A stretch of DNA of 64,000 bases from Cucumis sativus. Lineage: Eukaryota; Streptophyta; Magnoliopsida; Cucurbitales; Cucurbitaceae. The translations under genes and the position numbers were made by a program. Below the pieces are notes generated by a model that had not been told where the DNA came from, did not search any database, and saw nothing but the letters and a program-made list of their open reading frames with translations. The DNA is taken from contig NC_026657.2 of NCBI RefSeq assembly GCF_000004075.3, positions 32,598,732 through 32,662,731 on the forward strand, given 5' to 3'. Positions 39,567-51,917 of this stretch are shown here, piece by piece (within the stretch, counting starts at the first letter, position 1; every line of letters starts with the position of its first letter).

Positions 39567-41397
39567 CAATGCTTTGGGAAATTAGGTTTTTGATAATGAC
39601 TCTGTTGTTTTGAATATGATAAAAAGGAAAGTGCTTAATTTGTTTGCAACGAAAAGTTCTTGAAGTTTGTGTTTAGGCTCGAATTTTCATAGGGTGTCAT
39701 CTTCTCGGATAGTCTCAGGCCAACATTTTTTATTTATTGATATATCAATTTTTTCTAATAAATTAGAGTTGAGGGATCTAAATGTACAATATTCTTGGTA
39801 CATGTAGATGTTTGTTGAAGTGAACTTTTGTTAGCGTGTCAATATATATCAAATTAAGATAACAAATTTTATTGAGGTAAGTGCATTATCTTTCTTACTC
39901 TTCACTTTATTTTAGTAGTTTTACTCTTTTAATTGTTTTTTTATTAATGTTTAAGTTTTTTTCTCTTTTAAGTACAAGTTGTGTAGAAACTTATGTAATT
40001 AGATTTAGTTAAACTCATTTCCCATGAAATATTATCTTAATATACACATTAAAAAAATATATGAGTACAATAGTTATGGAGCATTGGATGATAAGTTAGT
40101 GATCATTGATACTTTAATTCTTTTGTTGTACACAAAATCGTACCACAATTTTGTATGCTCGTGATAGACATTGTGAATCTTGCTTAGCTCTGCATCTAAA
40201 CTTGCTACTCATGTTAATTGTTCGTGATTGACTCACGTTCAAATGTAGTTCCTATTGTAATTTGTTACTTACCACAAATGATAATCTCCAATTAAGTAGG
40301 TAGTACATATGTTTGGTATGGAATTTAGGATATGTTTGGTGTGAATTTGGAAACAAAAGATTTTATGAAAATAAAGTTGTATTAATTACGTGATGTTTTT
40401 ATGTATGTGTTTGATAATAAATCCAAAAATTAGATTCTAGTAAAATGTTGTTGATATTGTATTTATAAATTGTAAAACTAATTGTTGTTACCTACTAAAT
40501 ATTAAATTGTTTAAACTATTATTAACTAATTTGTGCACGAGTTTTATCATGTTAAAAAAGTGTATAAATAATTTTTTATAATAGCATATATAATTTGAGA
40601 AAATTATTTTAAATGATTTTCTTTTGAAAATATAGACACATAATATAATCTATTATAGTTTATCGTGAATAGATTATAATATTTTACATATTTTTAAAAG
40701 TTTTATCATTTAAAATAATTTTTGTAAAGTTTATAACATAAAATATTCCTAAATATTTATATTTATATTTGATATAATTTTGCTTTTTAAAATTTAAAAT
40801 TCAAAATCTAAATATACTAAAAACATTAAAAAGAATATATTGTTTTCAAAAGTTAAGCAGTTTGAATCATAGAATAAAAAATTAAGTTTCAAAACAAAAT
40901 TTAGATAGTCTATTTAATCTATCACATAATTTAATTTCCACCGAGTTTTAAACATGTAAAATATAGCCATATAAAGTCTTCAAATATTAGAATTTATGTT
41001 ACTAAAATTTGTATCTGGTCATAAACACTTCATAGAGTAGCATAGATACGTTAGCCCCATCAAGGCAATCTTCTAAACACATTGTCTCTAATACACAATC
41101 ATTCTACAACTATTCATTGTTTCAATTTAACTATACATCATTTTTAAAATGAATAATTTGATCATATAGCAACTTTTAAAGTTGCATTTGGAATTATGGA
41201 AGAAAAAAAAAACATTAGATTTAAAGTGTTTCATGTATTCAACTATTAGAGCCTTGAATCCCAATAAAGTCAGCCATATTCCTATTTCCCCGTTCCTTTC
41301 CATCTTAAAGATGAAGGCTTGTTGAGTTCTTGAACCTGAGGGGATGTAAGTTGTTGATTCTAGCTTTATGCAGTTGCAAGTGAGTTGCAACGATGAT

Positions 41398-41430
41398 CCA
41401 AATCCGCATCCGAATCCGAACCCGAACTGA
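41398..41430. repeat. Short GCGGATTCGG-type hexamer repeat in kinesin 3' region
   Basis: On the minus strand the sequence reads as imperfect repeats of the hexamer TCGGAT/TCGGGT (plus-strand ccgaatccgaacccgaac). It lies about 240-270 bp beyond the kinesin stop codon, probably in the 3' UTR. Confidence 0.6.
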
Positions 41431-41664
41431 GGACATTTTTTCTCTATTTGAAATTTACATTTATACACTTTTGTCGTCCCAATTTGAGGACTATACATAG
41501 AGGCCTTTTATATACAGAACTTTATGGTAATTAATTTTCCTAACCTATATTTTTTTCTCAATGAAAATTGAAGGGGAAAAAGAAAAGAACGGAAAAGGAA
41601 AGAAAAACTCTGTAAAGCGCAAATAAATATGAAAAAGAAAAGGAAAGGAAAGTTCCCTTCGAAA

Positions 41665-44600
41665 TTACTGCCATCTTCTACCAGACTTGAGTCCCGTTAC
41701 AGTTTTTTTAAGACCTGTGGACAAAGCATCAGCTTAATTGATGTTAAGTTTAAGGGCAGATAATAAACCAGAATTTCAATATTCCTAAAATTTATAGTCC
41801 CTAAATTTGCATAAGACACTGTTTCTTCTAAGTTAGAATCTTTGTCAAATCATTTGAAAGAAAAAAAAATATTTGGGAACTTAGATACTTGTCCCAATTC
41901 CCACATGAATATCTAGTTATCAAATAAATAAGACAAGTTTGATAACAACTTTGTTTTCTTTAAAAAATTATACTTGTTTTCTCGGCACTTGAACTGATCT
42001 AAAGCCCAAACCTTAGAGCATAAAGGGTTTTTGGTATTAAGTATATCTAAAAGTTTGAATTTGGGACTTACGAGTTACTAAGTTGAATGACCAAGAGACA
42101 CCGAGCTCGTCCCATTGGGGCCACCCCTTGAGGCTGTTTGAGTAATGCTTTACGTCTTACTTAATAACACTTTTGAATTCTAAACCAAAATTTGAAAACA
42201 AATGTAAGTTTTAAAAACATTTTTTTTAGTTTTCAAGTTTTAGCTTCGTCTTTTAAAATAATTTTAAAAACTAGGTAGTGAAGCAAGAAAACTACGAGTG
42301 TAAGTAGTTTTTATAAGTTAAAGTTTTAAAGAAAAATAAATAAACAAAATAGCTACTAAACAGAGCCTAGATAACGTGTTACATTAAGTTTTTATTAAAT
42401 CCTTTTAAAAAAAGTTAATGGTAAATATTGAAATAAACCAAGCAATATTCATGTAAAGGGTAAAAGTTCAAGGGAGAAAAGTACATGAACATGGACAAAA
42501 ATTCTATCATATAACGACTTTTATCTTACAAACTATTATTAAAATTAACTACTAATGGAATATAAATTATCTATATCAAGGGAAAAAGAAAAATAAACAT
42601 TCCTTTCCTCTAAAATAAGAGGAAGTTTATTTTCATTTCCTGAACAAAAAGAATGAGGGCAAAAAACTTGATAGAAAATATAAGAAATATTGAACTCTCA
42701 CATACTTGGTGCAGATGATACCCTTGAAAGCTCCTTGGATCCTGGCGGTGTAGTTGATGCAGTTTGTGAATGTTTAGGCAAGGTCCTAGAAATAGTAGCT
42801 GTAGATCTGGGCCTGCAAAGCATGGAGTTCAGATGTTTAAGAAAAAACAAAAACTAAAACCACCACCAAACTGATGGTAAAATAAATTTTTGTAAAAAGA
42901 AATGTCTCGCTTTTCCATTTCTCGAATGCTTTAGGATTCTTTGAAGTTTTGTAAATGAAATGAATCACTCTTAATATAGTTTAAAGTTCAGAGAAAAAGA
43001 ACAAAAGAAACAATCAGCACACGAACTGTAAGCTAAGCTTTTGAAAGACAAAGCAACTCACTTTTCCAACCTCTCTGCTGGTTTTGTGGCTCGAGTGGAA
43101 TTCTTACTTTCTGTAGTTGCATCATTTTCTGTTTCAACAGTAAGATCATCAACAACGTCCATTATTCTTTCTTCATAATCTGGATCTGCAAATCCTAATG
43201 TCTCAGCATCTTCAATAATATTCTGACCTATGTCTAGTCGTCGACTAGCTTCATTACGGTTCTTCACATCATCCATTGAGTGATGCGAGTCTGCTTCCGA
43301 TTGTGCATCGCTATGGTCTGATGCATTGTCATGATCTAAACCATCTTTCTCCATAGCTCCACCTATGCTCTTCCCACCTGAAGGCTTCTGAACTCTTGGC
43401 ACTACGCCATTCACATCTTTGTTTATAGTAGCTGTGCTGCGCTTCTCGGTGTTGATACCGTTGTACACATTGTTCTTGAGGTCTTTGAGTAGCTGTAGCC
43501 TATCAATCTCCTCATCCCTTTTGCTGATAGTATCTTTCAGAGATGCCACCTGAAACAAGACCACAGTTTTTATTTTTGTTATAAACGATTCCAATGCAAG
43601 TCAAGGTGAGACATGCTCACCTGGTCCATTAGCTCTCTAACATCCCTTCCTTCCTTAGTGCTCCGAGCTGCTCCTAACTCGACTCCAGAAACTCTCTCTG
43701 CAAACTTTAGTGTGCTCAAGGACTCAGAATATGAGTTCACATCAGGGTTAAGCTGTACGAACATAACCGTCTTTGCTTGACCACCTGCAACAGAGATTCC
43801 AAATTTTATATTAGAAGTTCTGTAGGCAAAATGAGTATCCTTCCAATTTTATTGGATGTCCCCAAAGGAACCGCAAAATGTGTATCATATCTATATAAGT
43901 GAACAAATGAAACAAATGGTTGCTAGAAAATTGGTAAATAATACCAAGAGAGCTTTGAAGGACTTGAGTGAGCTTGCTATTTCTATATGGAACATGAGAG
44001 CTCTTTTGTGCTAGAGCAAAAATGACATCTCCAAGTGCGGACAATGATTTGTTTATATGTTGTGCTTCCTTGAGTCTATCTCCTGTAACTTCAGAACGGT
44101 CGACCCGCTCACTTCCAGCAAGATCTACCAAGTGAAGATTACCATGCAATGAGGAACCACCCTTCAAATCCGCCCCACGAACGTGTATAGTCACAATACT
44201 GTAGGTTTGCATGAAAGATAAGAAAGGAATAATATAAAGAAAAAAAATTGAGAGTATAATAAAGTATGCTAACCTATGTGACCGACTACTTCTTTCGTTC
44301 ATGGCAGTGGCGCCAACTGCTCTGTTCTTCAGTCCAGTGTCCATTAGGTCTATAACATCTGAGGTTGAATTCACTGGAAGCAAGGTAGCATCAGGTACCG
44401 CAAGTCCAAATGGTTGGGAATGAGTCAAAATCCCTAGTGTGTGAGAGTTAAGATAAACAAGAGCAAAAAAATGTTGAAAAAACAATCCTTATTTGGAATC
44501 AAGTAATAAACCAACAATCTTAAGAATGTGTCATATATCACAAAAAATCAGTGGTTCAAGTCAAGTACTTAAAAGAAAAATGACTTGTATTTGGTGCTAA

Positions 44601-47600
44601 CATTATACTGCATAGTTAAAAAGGATATTTCTTCTGGGAATTGCTTGAAAGTAGATCCCTCACTTGTTCATTATAAACTTCAACCATTTGCGCACCAACT
44701 TCATAAGAAATGGCACCATTTCTATTTTGAGAGATTTCGAAAAGGTCATTGAGCGCTCGATAATTAACTCCCCAGTTCTCCTTAGTAGCACCATTAGGAC
44801 CAGTCTTAAAGGAAACAATGTGACAGATCTCATCAGCGGGAGTTAAAAAGAACTTGCTGTATTATTGAAACGAAGTAAAGGAAACATACCATCGTATATG
44901 TCTTTCCTGAACCAGTTTGGCCATAGGCAAATATGCATACATTATATCCATCAAGTACAGATCGTACCAGTGGTTGGATGTCAGAAAAAACCTCCCCTGC
45001 ATTTAATAAAGACAACACAACAATTAATAGTTGCAATAATACCTCTGTCGCTCCAAAAGCTACGAAGACATTCTACATATACAAGTACAAGATTGCATGA
45101 TAAAATGAAAAGAAAGAGACCTTGAGTTGAAGCTGGGCTGTACACCTTGTTAAACTTAAATAACTTATGACCTTCTTTCCCAGGCTTGGTGGGGTTTGCT
45201 ATGACCACTTCTCCATTTTCACCAATATATTCTATGGTCATCCGTTTGTCTTTCTGCCCAGTCAAAAACGGCCTTATTCGACAATACACTCTGATGTTTC
45301 CTGGTGGAAGGGAAAAAATTAAGTGATAGAGAAAAACATAAAAGTGGTGATCAACAGTGAACACAGTGGAATTCAATACAAGAATTTCACCTTTTAAATC
45401 TTGTATCTCATTGAACAATTTTCTATTTTCAGTAAGCAACACATGATAGTTTCCAGCTGCATGTGCTAATGATTTGAGTTTGAGTCCTGGAAAAAGCACA
45501 ACTTCATCATAAGAGCTCATTATTTTAAACATTATATGGTGCTAAAACTTTCTCAGTCATCACTACCTAATTGGTTGACTTCGTTTGCATAGTCCATCTT
45601 CACTCTCAGAACCTCTTCTTTAACAGACTCTGAGGTGCATCTAACACCCTAGATAGTTCACAAAATAATTCTATTAGTCATTATCTCTTAAAATAACTAA
45701 AACATGAAAATTATATTCTAATCGCACCTGTAGTAGATTGTATTGAAATGCTATCATATGCTTGTAGCTGTTTGCCTTTTCATTCCATTTTTTTTGCTTC
45801 AATTCAAAACTTGTTGAAAGTTCTTGCACTTCATTACTTGAATCTTCCAAGAGGTTCTCAAGTTCTTTTATTCTTTCCTCGAGCATTAATTGAGCAGATT
45901 TTGTTTCTGTTTCCACTTCCAAGCGGCGTAATTCATATGTCTTTGTAGTTGTTTCCAACTCATGCTTTAGCACCGCAGTCTCAGTTTTACTTTCATCTCT
46001 TTCCTTAATCAGCCTAGTCACATCTTCATCTTTTTCCTTTTCAAATTGCAAGCATCGCAATTCATATGCATTCCTAGCTTCTTCTAACTCTTGCTTCAAT
46101 GTTACGATTTTAACTTTGCTTTCATCTCGTTCCTTAATCAACCTAGTCATACCCTCATCATTTTCTGTTTCTAATTGCAAGCAACGCAATTCATATGTCT
46201 TCTTAGCTGCTTCCAACTCTTGCTTTAAGGATATAATCTCCACTCTACTTTCATCTCTTTCTTCAATTAACCTAGTCACATCCTCACCTTTTTTTGTTTC
46301 CACTTGCAAGCGACGCAATTCATATGTCTTCTTAGCTGCTTCCAACTCTTGCTTCAACATTGCGATCTCGGCTTTGCTCTCATCTCTTTCTTTAATCAAC
46401 CGACTCATATCCTCCCCTTTTTCTGTGTCCACTTGCAAGCAATGCAATTCATACGTCTTCTTAGCTGTTTCCAGTTCTTGCTTCAACATTGTGATCTCGG
46501 CTTTGTTTTCTTCTCTTTCTTCAATCAACCTGCTCACATCCTCCCCCTTTTCTGTTTTTACTTGCAAGCAACGCAATTCATACATCTCTTTAGTTGTTTC
46601 CAACTCTTGTTTCAACATTGTGATTTTTTCTCTACTTTCATCTCTTTCTTTAATCAATCTAGCCACATCCTCGCCTATTTCAGTTTTTAATTGCAAACAA
46701 CGTAATTCATATGTTTTTTTAGCTATTTCTAACTCTTGCTTCAACATTGTAATCTCTACTTTGCTCTCGTCTCTTTCTTTCATCAACTTACTCACATCCT
46801 CACCTTTTTCCATTTCCACTTGCAAGCAACGCAATTCGTAAGTCTTCTTAGCAGTTTCCAATTCTTGCTTCAAGAGTACAATCTCTGCTTTGCATTCATC
46901 TCTTTCTTTAATCAACCTGCTCACGTCTTCATTTAGAGAATTCTTCTTTTCTTCCGCTTTAGTCTTCTCAGCTTGCTGCAATTTCAAAAGCCACCTGCTG
47001 GTGAGTGTTCGCACAAGTACAAAACGCTCATAAAAGAATCTGGTTTGTTTCTCAAGTAGGATTTGTTGAAATACTTAGCAGAAAAAGCCAGATACGAATA
47101 AGAAATTATATGCTTTCAATATGGTCCAGAGGCAAACCTTTGTTTGTTGGAACTGGCTAAGAACACACTGAAGAATAATGAAACAACAGGAGACATAGTA
47201 CCAACTAAAAGATTTTAATCAGACGTACTGAATAATACCTGATTTTCTTCATTAATGTTTGACGCAAGTGCCTCCAGCACTCTTATTCGAGACTGGAATT
47301 TCTCTTCACGAGCCTTGAAAAGATTGTTTTGCTGGATAAAGAAAATCATGACATAGAATTCAAAAACATAATTCAAAGGGAAAAGAATCAGGCAAAAAAA
47401 CTTAGGACATACAGTTCGAAGATGATCTGCTTGAGTAGAAATACGCCGCTCAATTTCTTGAACTACTTTTCTTAACAGGCATGCCACACGCTACCAAAAA
47501 GACAAGTAATGTCAAGGAGTGAACATTTAAGAAAAAAGTATAACCAACAAATATGCAAACGGCTAAGTTCTTTTGAATGCAACACTTAAAGCATTTACAT

Positions 47601-49267
47601 GGCCATACATGAGGAATTTCACCATTCTTTTTCTCCAGACTTTCATCAAGAATTCCGTTCACCACACTCAAAAGTGATTGTGTTGGAGCATTCTGCAATA
47701 AGAGATGCTGAAGATCAAAGTTAAATAAACAATATATGTCACAGAAAGACTATACACAATCTGAATAGATGAAGCTTATTACACACAAAATAAGGGGGTA
47801 GGAGGTGGGGGATCAGAAGAACTTACGTCGAGACTATTTGATTTCATCATTTCTGAAATTTTTGCAGCCGGAATATCAGCATAACGACCTTGCTTTAATT
47901 GAAATACTTCGTGAAACTTATGACCAACTTGGTGATTTGATCCTACTAATGATTCTGTTGTAAAAGAGATTGTCTATAAGACCTAAGTGCCTGTACTAGA
48001 TCAAATTTAGTAACTAGTGGTTGAACTGAGTCAAACATGATGTCTGTCTTCGAGTTATATTTTAATAGATCTTTCTGCATTTTTTACTTCAAATTAAATT
48101 CCTAGCTTTCTGTTGAATTTTCAAGGTTTCAAAATGATAAACAAGTAAAATCCATTTTAGCTGCATTCTTTGTTAGGAGGCCAACATAATTCTTCTACAG
48201 TTATACAGTTGATATTTGCAAAAGTCAAACCTGACATAATTGGACTACTCAGGGTACGAAGAAATTTGGACTCAAATAAGACTTTCCTCCTTTCTTCTCC
48301 CAACATAGGAGAAAAAGGTTCATGTAAGGATGTGTCGAAACGAATGTTTTCTGACTTAGCAGGTGAGTTACATCCCAAAGGTTTATCTCCCACGTCATTT
48401 GACATAAACCGTGCTCTAATTGACCATAAACAGTTGTAAACAGAGTCCATAGATCCCTGAAATTTAACAACACCTAAGAATGAGAGTGAGAACAAGAAAG
48501 AAGAGAAATATACATATGAAATAGAGAACTATGTAATTATTTTGGTTCACGTCCAAATTGTATTTACACATAAACACATATTTAAAAGCATGTGCAATAG
48601 AAGTCTATGATGAACTCCAAGGACAAGCATATCAATGATTCAATAGTACAACTATTATGTGAAAATCAATTATGAGAGAACTTTCTAAATCTAGGCACAT
48701 TACATCTTCAATGTCGGCACTGTCTAATTTTAGGATCCCCATGCTGGATATAGCGGCAAGGAACCTCGTGATCTTCTCCGCCCGTGAAGCCAAATTGGGG
48801 ATAACATAACCTCCCTAGCGTCAGAAAACTGATACTCATAACAGTGAACGGTATGATATGACAAAAAGACTAGAAAAAAGAACAAAAGTTGTGGAACAAA
48901 GACAAAACCAGTTGAATAATACCTCCTTCGCAGAACCAGGTTTTTTTAGCTTGTTCAGAACTTGGGACAACACATTCGCATCCAACAAGCATGCTTTGAG
49001 ATCCTCATCGGAAGCATTGATTGGCAAATTTAGACCAGGGAAAATACTCCTCAACCACTCAGCTAAAATCAGTATCTGCTTAGCTGCAGTAGAATGTTGT
49101 AAAAGAATTGAAAGTTTGTTTTGGTTTTCGATCAGAATGCAAATGCAGACTGTTGACAGAAAAAAAGCCTCACCATTCCTATCTACAAAGGGTCTTCCAT
49201 TAACAGCTGAGTTTGAGATGCTGAGTCCAGCATAATCTCTGTTGTTCTGCTCTGATGTTGAATTCAT
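41665..49267 (-). CDS. KIN-14 kinesin with calponin-homology domain
   Basis: This is a plant minus-end-type kinesin with an internal motor. Twenty-one exons join in frame: 49267-49174, 49083-48923, 48814-48704, 48456-48231, 47954-47827, 47692-47609, 47490-47413, 47331-47239, 47167-47138, 46975-45728, 45648-45567, 45486-45391, 45300-45121, 44996-44890, 44804-44629, 44438-44274, 44198-43945, 43784-43621, 43549-43062, 42812-42706 and 41714-41665, giving 1373 residues. Residues about 32-145 form a CH domain ([25 protein letters not shown]). Residues 336-751 are coiled coil with eight 43-residue repeats. The KIN-14 neck [12 protein letters not shown] starts the motor at 811; GQTGSGKT is at 896-903, NERSSRSH at 1012-1019 and DLAGSE at 1045-1050. 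An acidic, Ser-rich tail ends in LKSGRRWQ. I place it with the Arabidopsis AT5G41310/AT1G63640 type (about 960-1070 aa), which is shorter because its coiled coil lacks this expansion. The intron 44628-44439 appears to be AT-AC. Confidence 0.92.
44439..44628 (-). other. U12-type AT-AC intron in kinesin gene
   Basis: On the minus strand the intron begins ATATCCTTTTT, an exact match to the minor-spliceosome 5' site (RTATCCTT). It ends TTATCTTAACTCTCACAC, with a U12 branch-like TCTTAAC about 10 bases before a terminal AC. Excising it joins AAG-AA to A-CTA-GGG and keeps the frame (QKKLGILTHS). No in-frame GT donor exists before the TAA that follows the exon except GTGAGG, which would create a stop at the available AG acceptor. 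Confidence 0.75.
45899..46930 (-). repeat. Eight tandem 129-bp (43-codon) repeats in kinesin coiled coil
   Basis: Eight back-to-back units of exactly 43 codons lie in one exon. Each has the order (E/D)[10 protein letters not shown], then LKQELE-x-AKKTYEL, then RCLQ-x-E-x-EKG. Copies differ at several residues each, and no indel breaks the 129-bp register. The unit equals three heptads plus two hendecads, so a continuous coiled coil can pass through the array. Confidence 0.93.
47138..47167 (-). other. 30-nt microexon of the kinesin gene
   Basis: Ten codons ([10 protein letters not shown]) lie between a strong acceptor (ttcattattcttcag) and an AAG/GTTTGC donor, phase 0 on both sides. The sequence fits the position where relatives have a QLQQIK-type segment before EKTKAEEKK, which supports it being a real exon; transcript evidence is not available here. 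Confidence 0.7.
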
Positions 49268-50345
49268 GGTTGAAAACTGCTAGGGAGTGGCATCAAGAAT
49301 ATAGCTTAGCCACTAACTTACAAGAATAATATGCTCCTGTAGCAGGAAAAGAAATATTACCATGGTGCAGTGAAAAAAGCTTGTGTCTTCTACTAATGAA
49401 CAGAAAGGAAAGAATAAAAAACCACAAAAGAAATAAAATACCATAAAGAAACCATTAACATAATACCAGAAAAAACACTATACATTGCATATATTTGAGC
49501 TCAACCATAAATATAAACAGAATGAATTGAGATTCTAATTCTACATCATCCTACCATCAACCCCACAAATTAAATGTAGACTTGACATGTTTGCAGATGA
49601 CAGAATATGGAAAAGAAAAAAAGGTGATCCACCAACACTGCATCATCTTTAAAGAAACACATAAAAATTCTTCAATAAATTCCGCTTTCTTAAACAAGAC
49701 ATAACATATAGAGGCCGGGATTTGAACCTATGATCTCTTACAGAAAAACAGGGATGCTTTATCCTATCTGAGTTTCTTCAAACACCATGTCTGCAATACT
49801 AAAAAAACCCATAATCCATCCATAACCGAGTAAACATGTACTGTCATCTACTCTATAATCATCAAACACAAAACAAGAACACCCACAAATGGGTACCTGT
49901 TTTTGGAGCCAAAAACCCGGGAAATGGGCAGTAGAAGTCGAGAATTTGTCAGGAAACCCCCCCAGAAAGAAAAAAAAGACGATGTCCATGTGCCTTCTTA
50001 TAAAAGCGATTGAAAACGGAAATGGAATAATAAAAGAAAGAAAGTCGAAAAGGTCACAAGATTGAAGCCATGATGAAATTTCTTTGAAGATTAATGGGGT
50101 CAAGAACGTGTTGGGAAGGAGAATGAGATCAAAAGAGAGAGAAAGAGAAGAAGGGATAATGATGATTATAGAAATAAGGAGAAAATTGGATGGTGGGTAA
50201 TTAGTTTGGTGGTTGATCTTCCTCCAAGGAAGACGAAGAGGATTAGGAATGTTCCATGAAAGTAGGAGAGTAAGCTCCATCCTCCTCCCTCTCTCCATTT
50301 TGGTTTTGATGATTCTAAAATTTTCTCTCTTTCGTTGATGTATTG
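49268..50345 (-). promoter_or_regulatory. Probable kinesin 5' leader with intron
   Basis: Upstream of the kinesin ATG there is an acceptor at about 49276-49280 (ccctag, then cagttttcaacc). A likely donor is at 49896 (aaaacag/gtaccc). This implies a leader intron of about 0.6 kb and a first exon running from about 50340 to 49897. That exon is pyrimidine-rich on the sense strand (ctctctttctttt). It contains an ATG at 50298 that stays open for 134 codons to the donor and would enter the kinesin frame in phase after splicing. Confidence 0.5.
49711..49776 (-). mobile_element. tRNA-like SINE head in kinesin leader intron
   Basis: On the minus strand, an A-box-like actcagataggataaagc (about 49756-49774) is followed by a perfect B-box-like GGTTCAAATCCC at 49728-49717, with tRNA-like spacing. 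It does not form an obvious complete tRNA, so a tRNA-derived SINE remnant is the likeliest source. Confidence 0.35.
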
Positions 50346-51917
50346 TTGTGTTTTTGCGCGGGTAGACCTTCCCTTATTGCCGTTTTCAACTTGCTGACTT
50401 CTTCTTTTGGAACCGTTCGGTTGTTAGAATTACATATATACATATAATATTACATTCATAATATAATTCAATTAGAATCTTTGTATTATCAATTTAGGAT
50501 TACAATGTTGAATTTCTAATCAACCAAATTTCATTAATCTATTTTGAAAATCTTTCATTTTATAAATATCAAACATTCACATACAGATCATAACAAAAAT
50601 TTAAGATTACGTCGAGATAAACTTCTATTAATCTTTATAGTTTATCGGTATCTATCAATTAATTAAAATATTTTTATTTATATTTGAGAGCGATTCTTCG
50701 TTTTATACAGTAATTTTTGTGTTTACCTAAAATTAGGAAATTTGATTTCAAATAAAATAATTATTTTAAATATGTTTGATGTTTTGGTAAAATGTGATTT
50801 CTATTATATTTATAAACAATAGAACTAATTATAACTATAAATTCAAGATATTTTCAAACTATACCAAAAATAAATTAAAATTTTGATCGATATAATTCGA
50901 ATTTTTTATTATATTTTGTAAATATTTTCACTCACTTCTCTTTAAATTAAATTATCGTTAATTTGTTTATAAACATGATTTAGTTAAAATGTCTGGTATA
51001 CTTATTACACTATACTGTAATATTATATCATTTTTTTATTTTTTAAAAAAGATAATTGAATTTATAACTTAAAATACTATATTTATGAACTTTTCTTGTT
51101 TTTTTACCACGATAGATTTGAATACATAAAACGTTGGTTTTTCAAATTTATACTATTTACATCACATATATAATCCAGAAACATATTCTAGAAATAAAAT
51201 ATATTAATTTGCAAGTGTATTTGAAAAAACATAATCTAACTGACGACCAAATATACATTTAAATACCCGACAATGATATAAGGTAATAACTTAAAGTAAC
51301 CTATAAAAGAAGTTGTAACATGTCAACAAATAGAAATGAAATCAATCATGATTAGAAATTACACCGATTCATTTGATCCAGTGATAGATTCACAAATTTT
51401 GTTGACAAAAACTTTATACTTCAATAAAAGTAATCTAAAAAAAGTATAAGAAGTAAAAAAATAGGGATTAAATTACGCATTCAAGTTCTACCGTGTTCAT
51501 TCTTAGTAAGGTTAGTTCATGGAGGTGGTTTGTTGTCTAGACAAAATAAATTTTAAATTATTTTAAAAGGGCATACACTCCCCTAATATCCAATCTAAGG
51601 GCCAAACTTTTTTCTTCTTCATTTCAATTAGTTCGTGGAGTTAGGTTTGTTGCTAAATTGTTAGCAAGAAATTAATTGCAAAAATATAAATGAGTGTTCT
51701 TTTTTATATTCAAAATTATTATTATTTAACTAAATTTAAGATTTATTAGATATGTTTAACTAATCTTAGGTAATATTAAAAGAAATTAATTGATATTTTA
51801 AAAATTATTTTATACTAACATTCATTTTTTAAATTGGTCACATTGTATTTTTCGATACAAAATTACTTCCAATGACTAAACTTAAGACTCTACAAATAGA
51901 TATATATAAATTAAAAT

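Larger units (their letters stand above)
35687..41664. other. Large AT-rich gene-free region with G-box cluster
   Basis: This 6-kb interval lies between the remorin start and the kinesin stop. Its left end is the remorin leader and promoter (a GA/CT-rich stretch at 35700-35790), and its right end is the kinesin 3' UTR (to about 41100). Most of it is very AT-rich with hairpin-repeat fragments (for example about 37160-37240 and 40620-40700). Between 39060 and 39570 the composition changes and many ACGT-core motifs appear (see separate entry). No coding gene was recognised. Confidence 0.6.

Noticed and set aside
46116-46841. A 241-codon open frame on the plus strand
   Set aside because: It is the antisense of the 43-residue repeat array of the kinesin; its periodic SSLSLINL / [10 protein letters not shown] pattern simply mirrors the 129-bp sense repeat. 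No promoter or family resemblance was seen.
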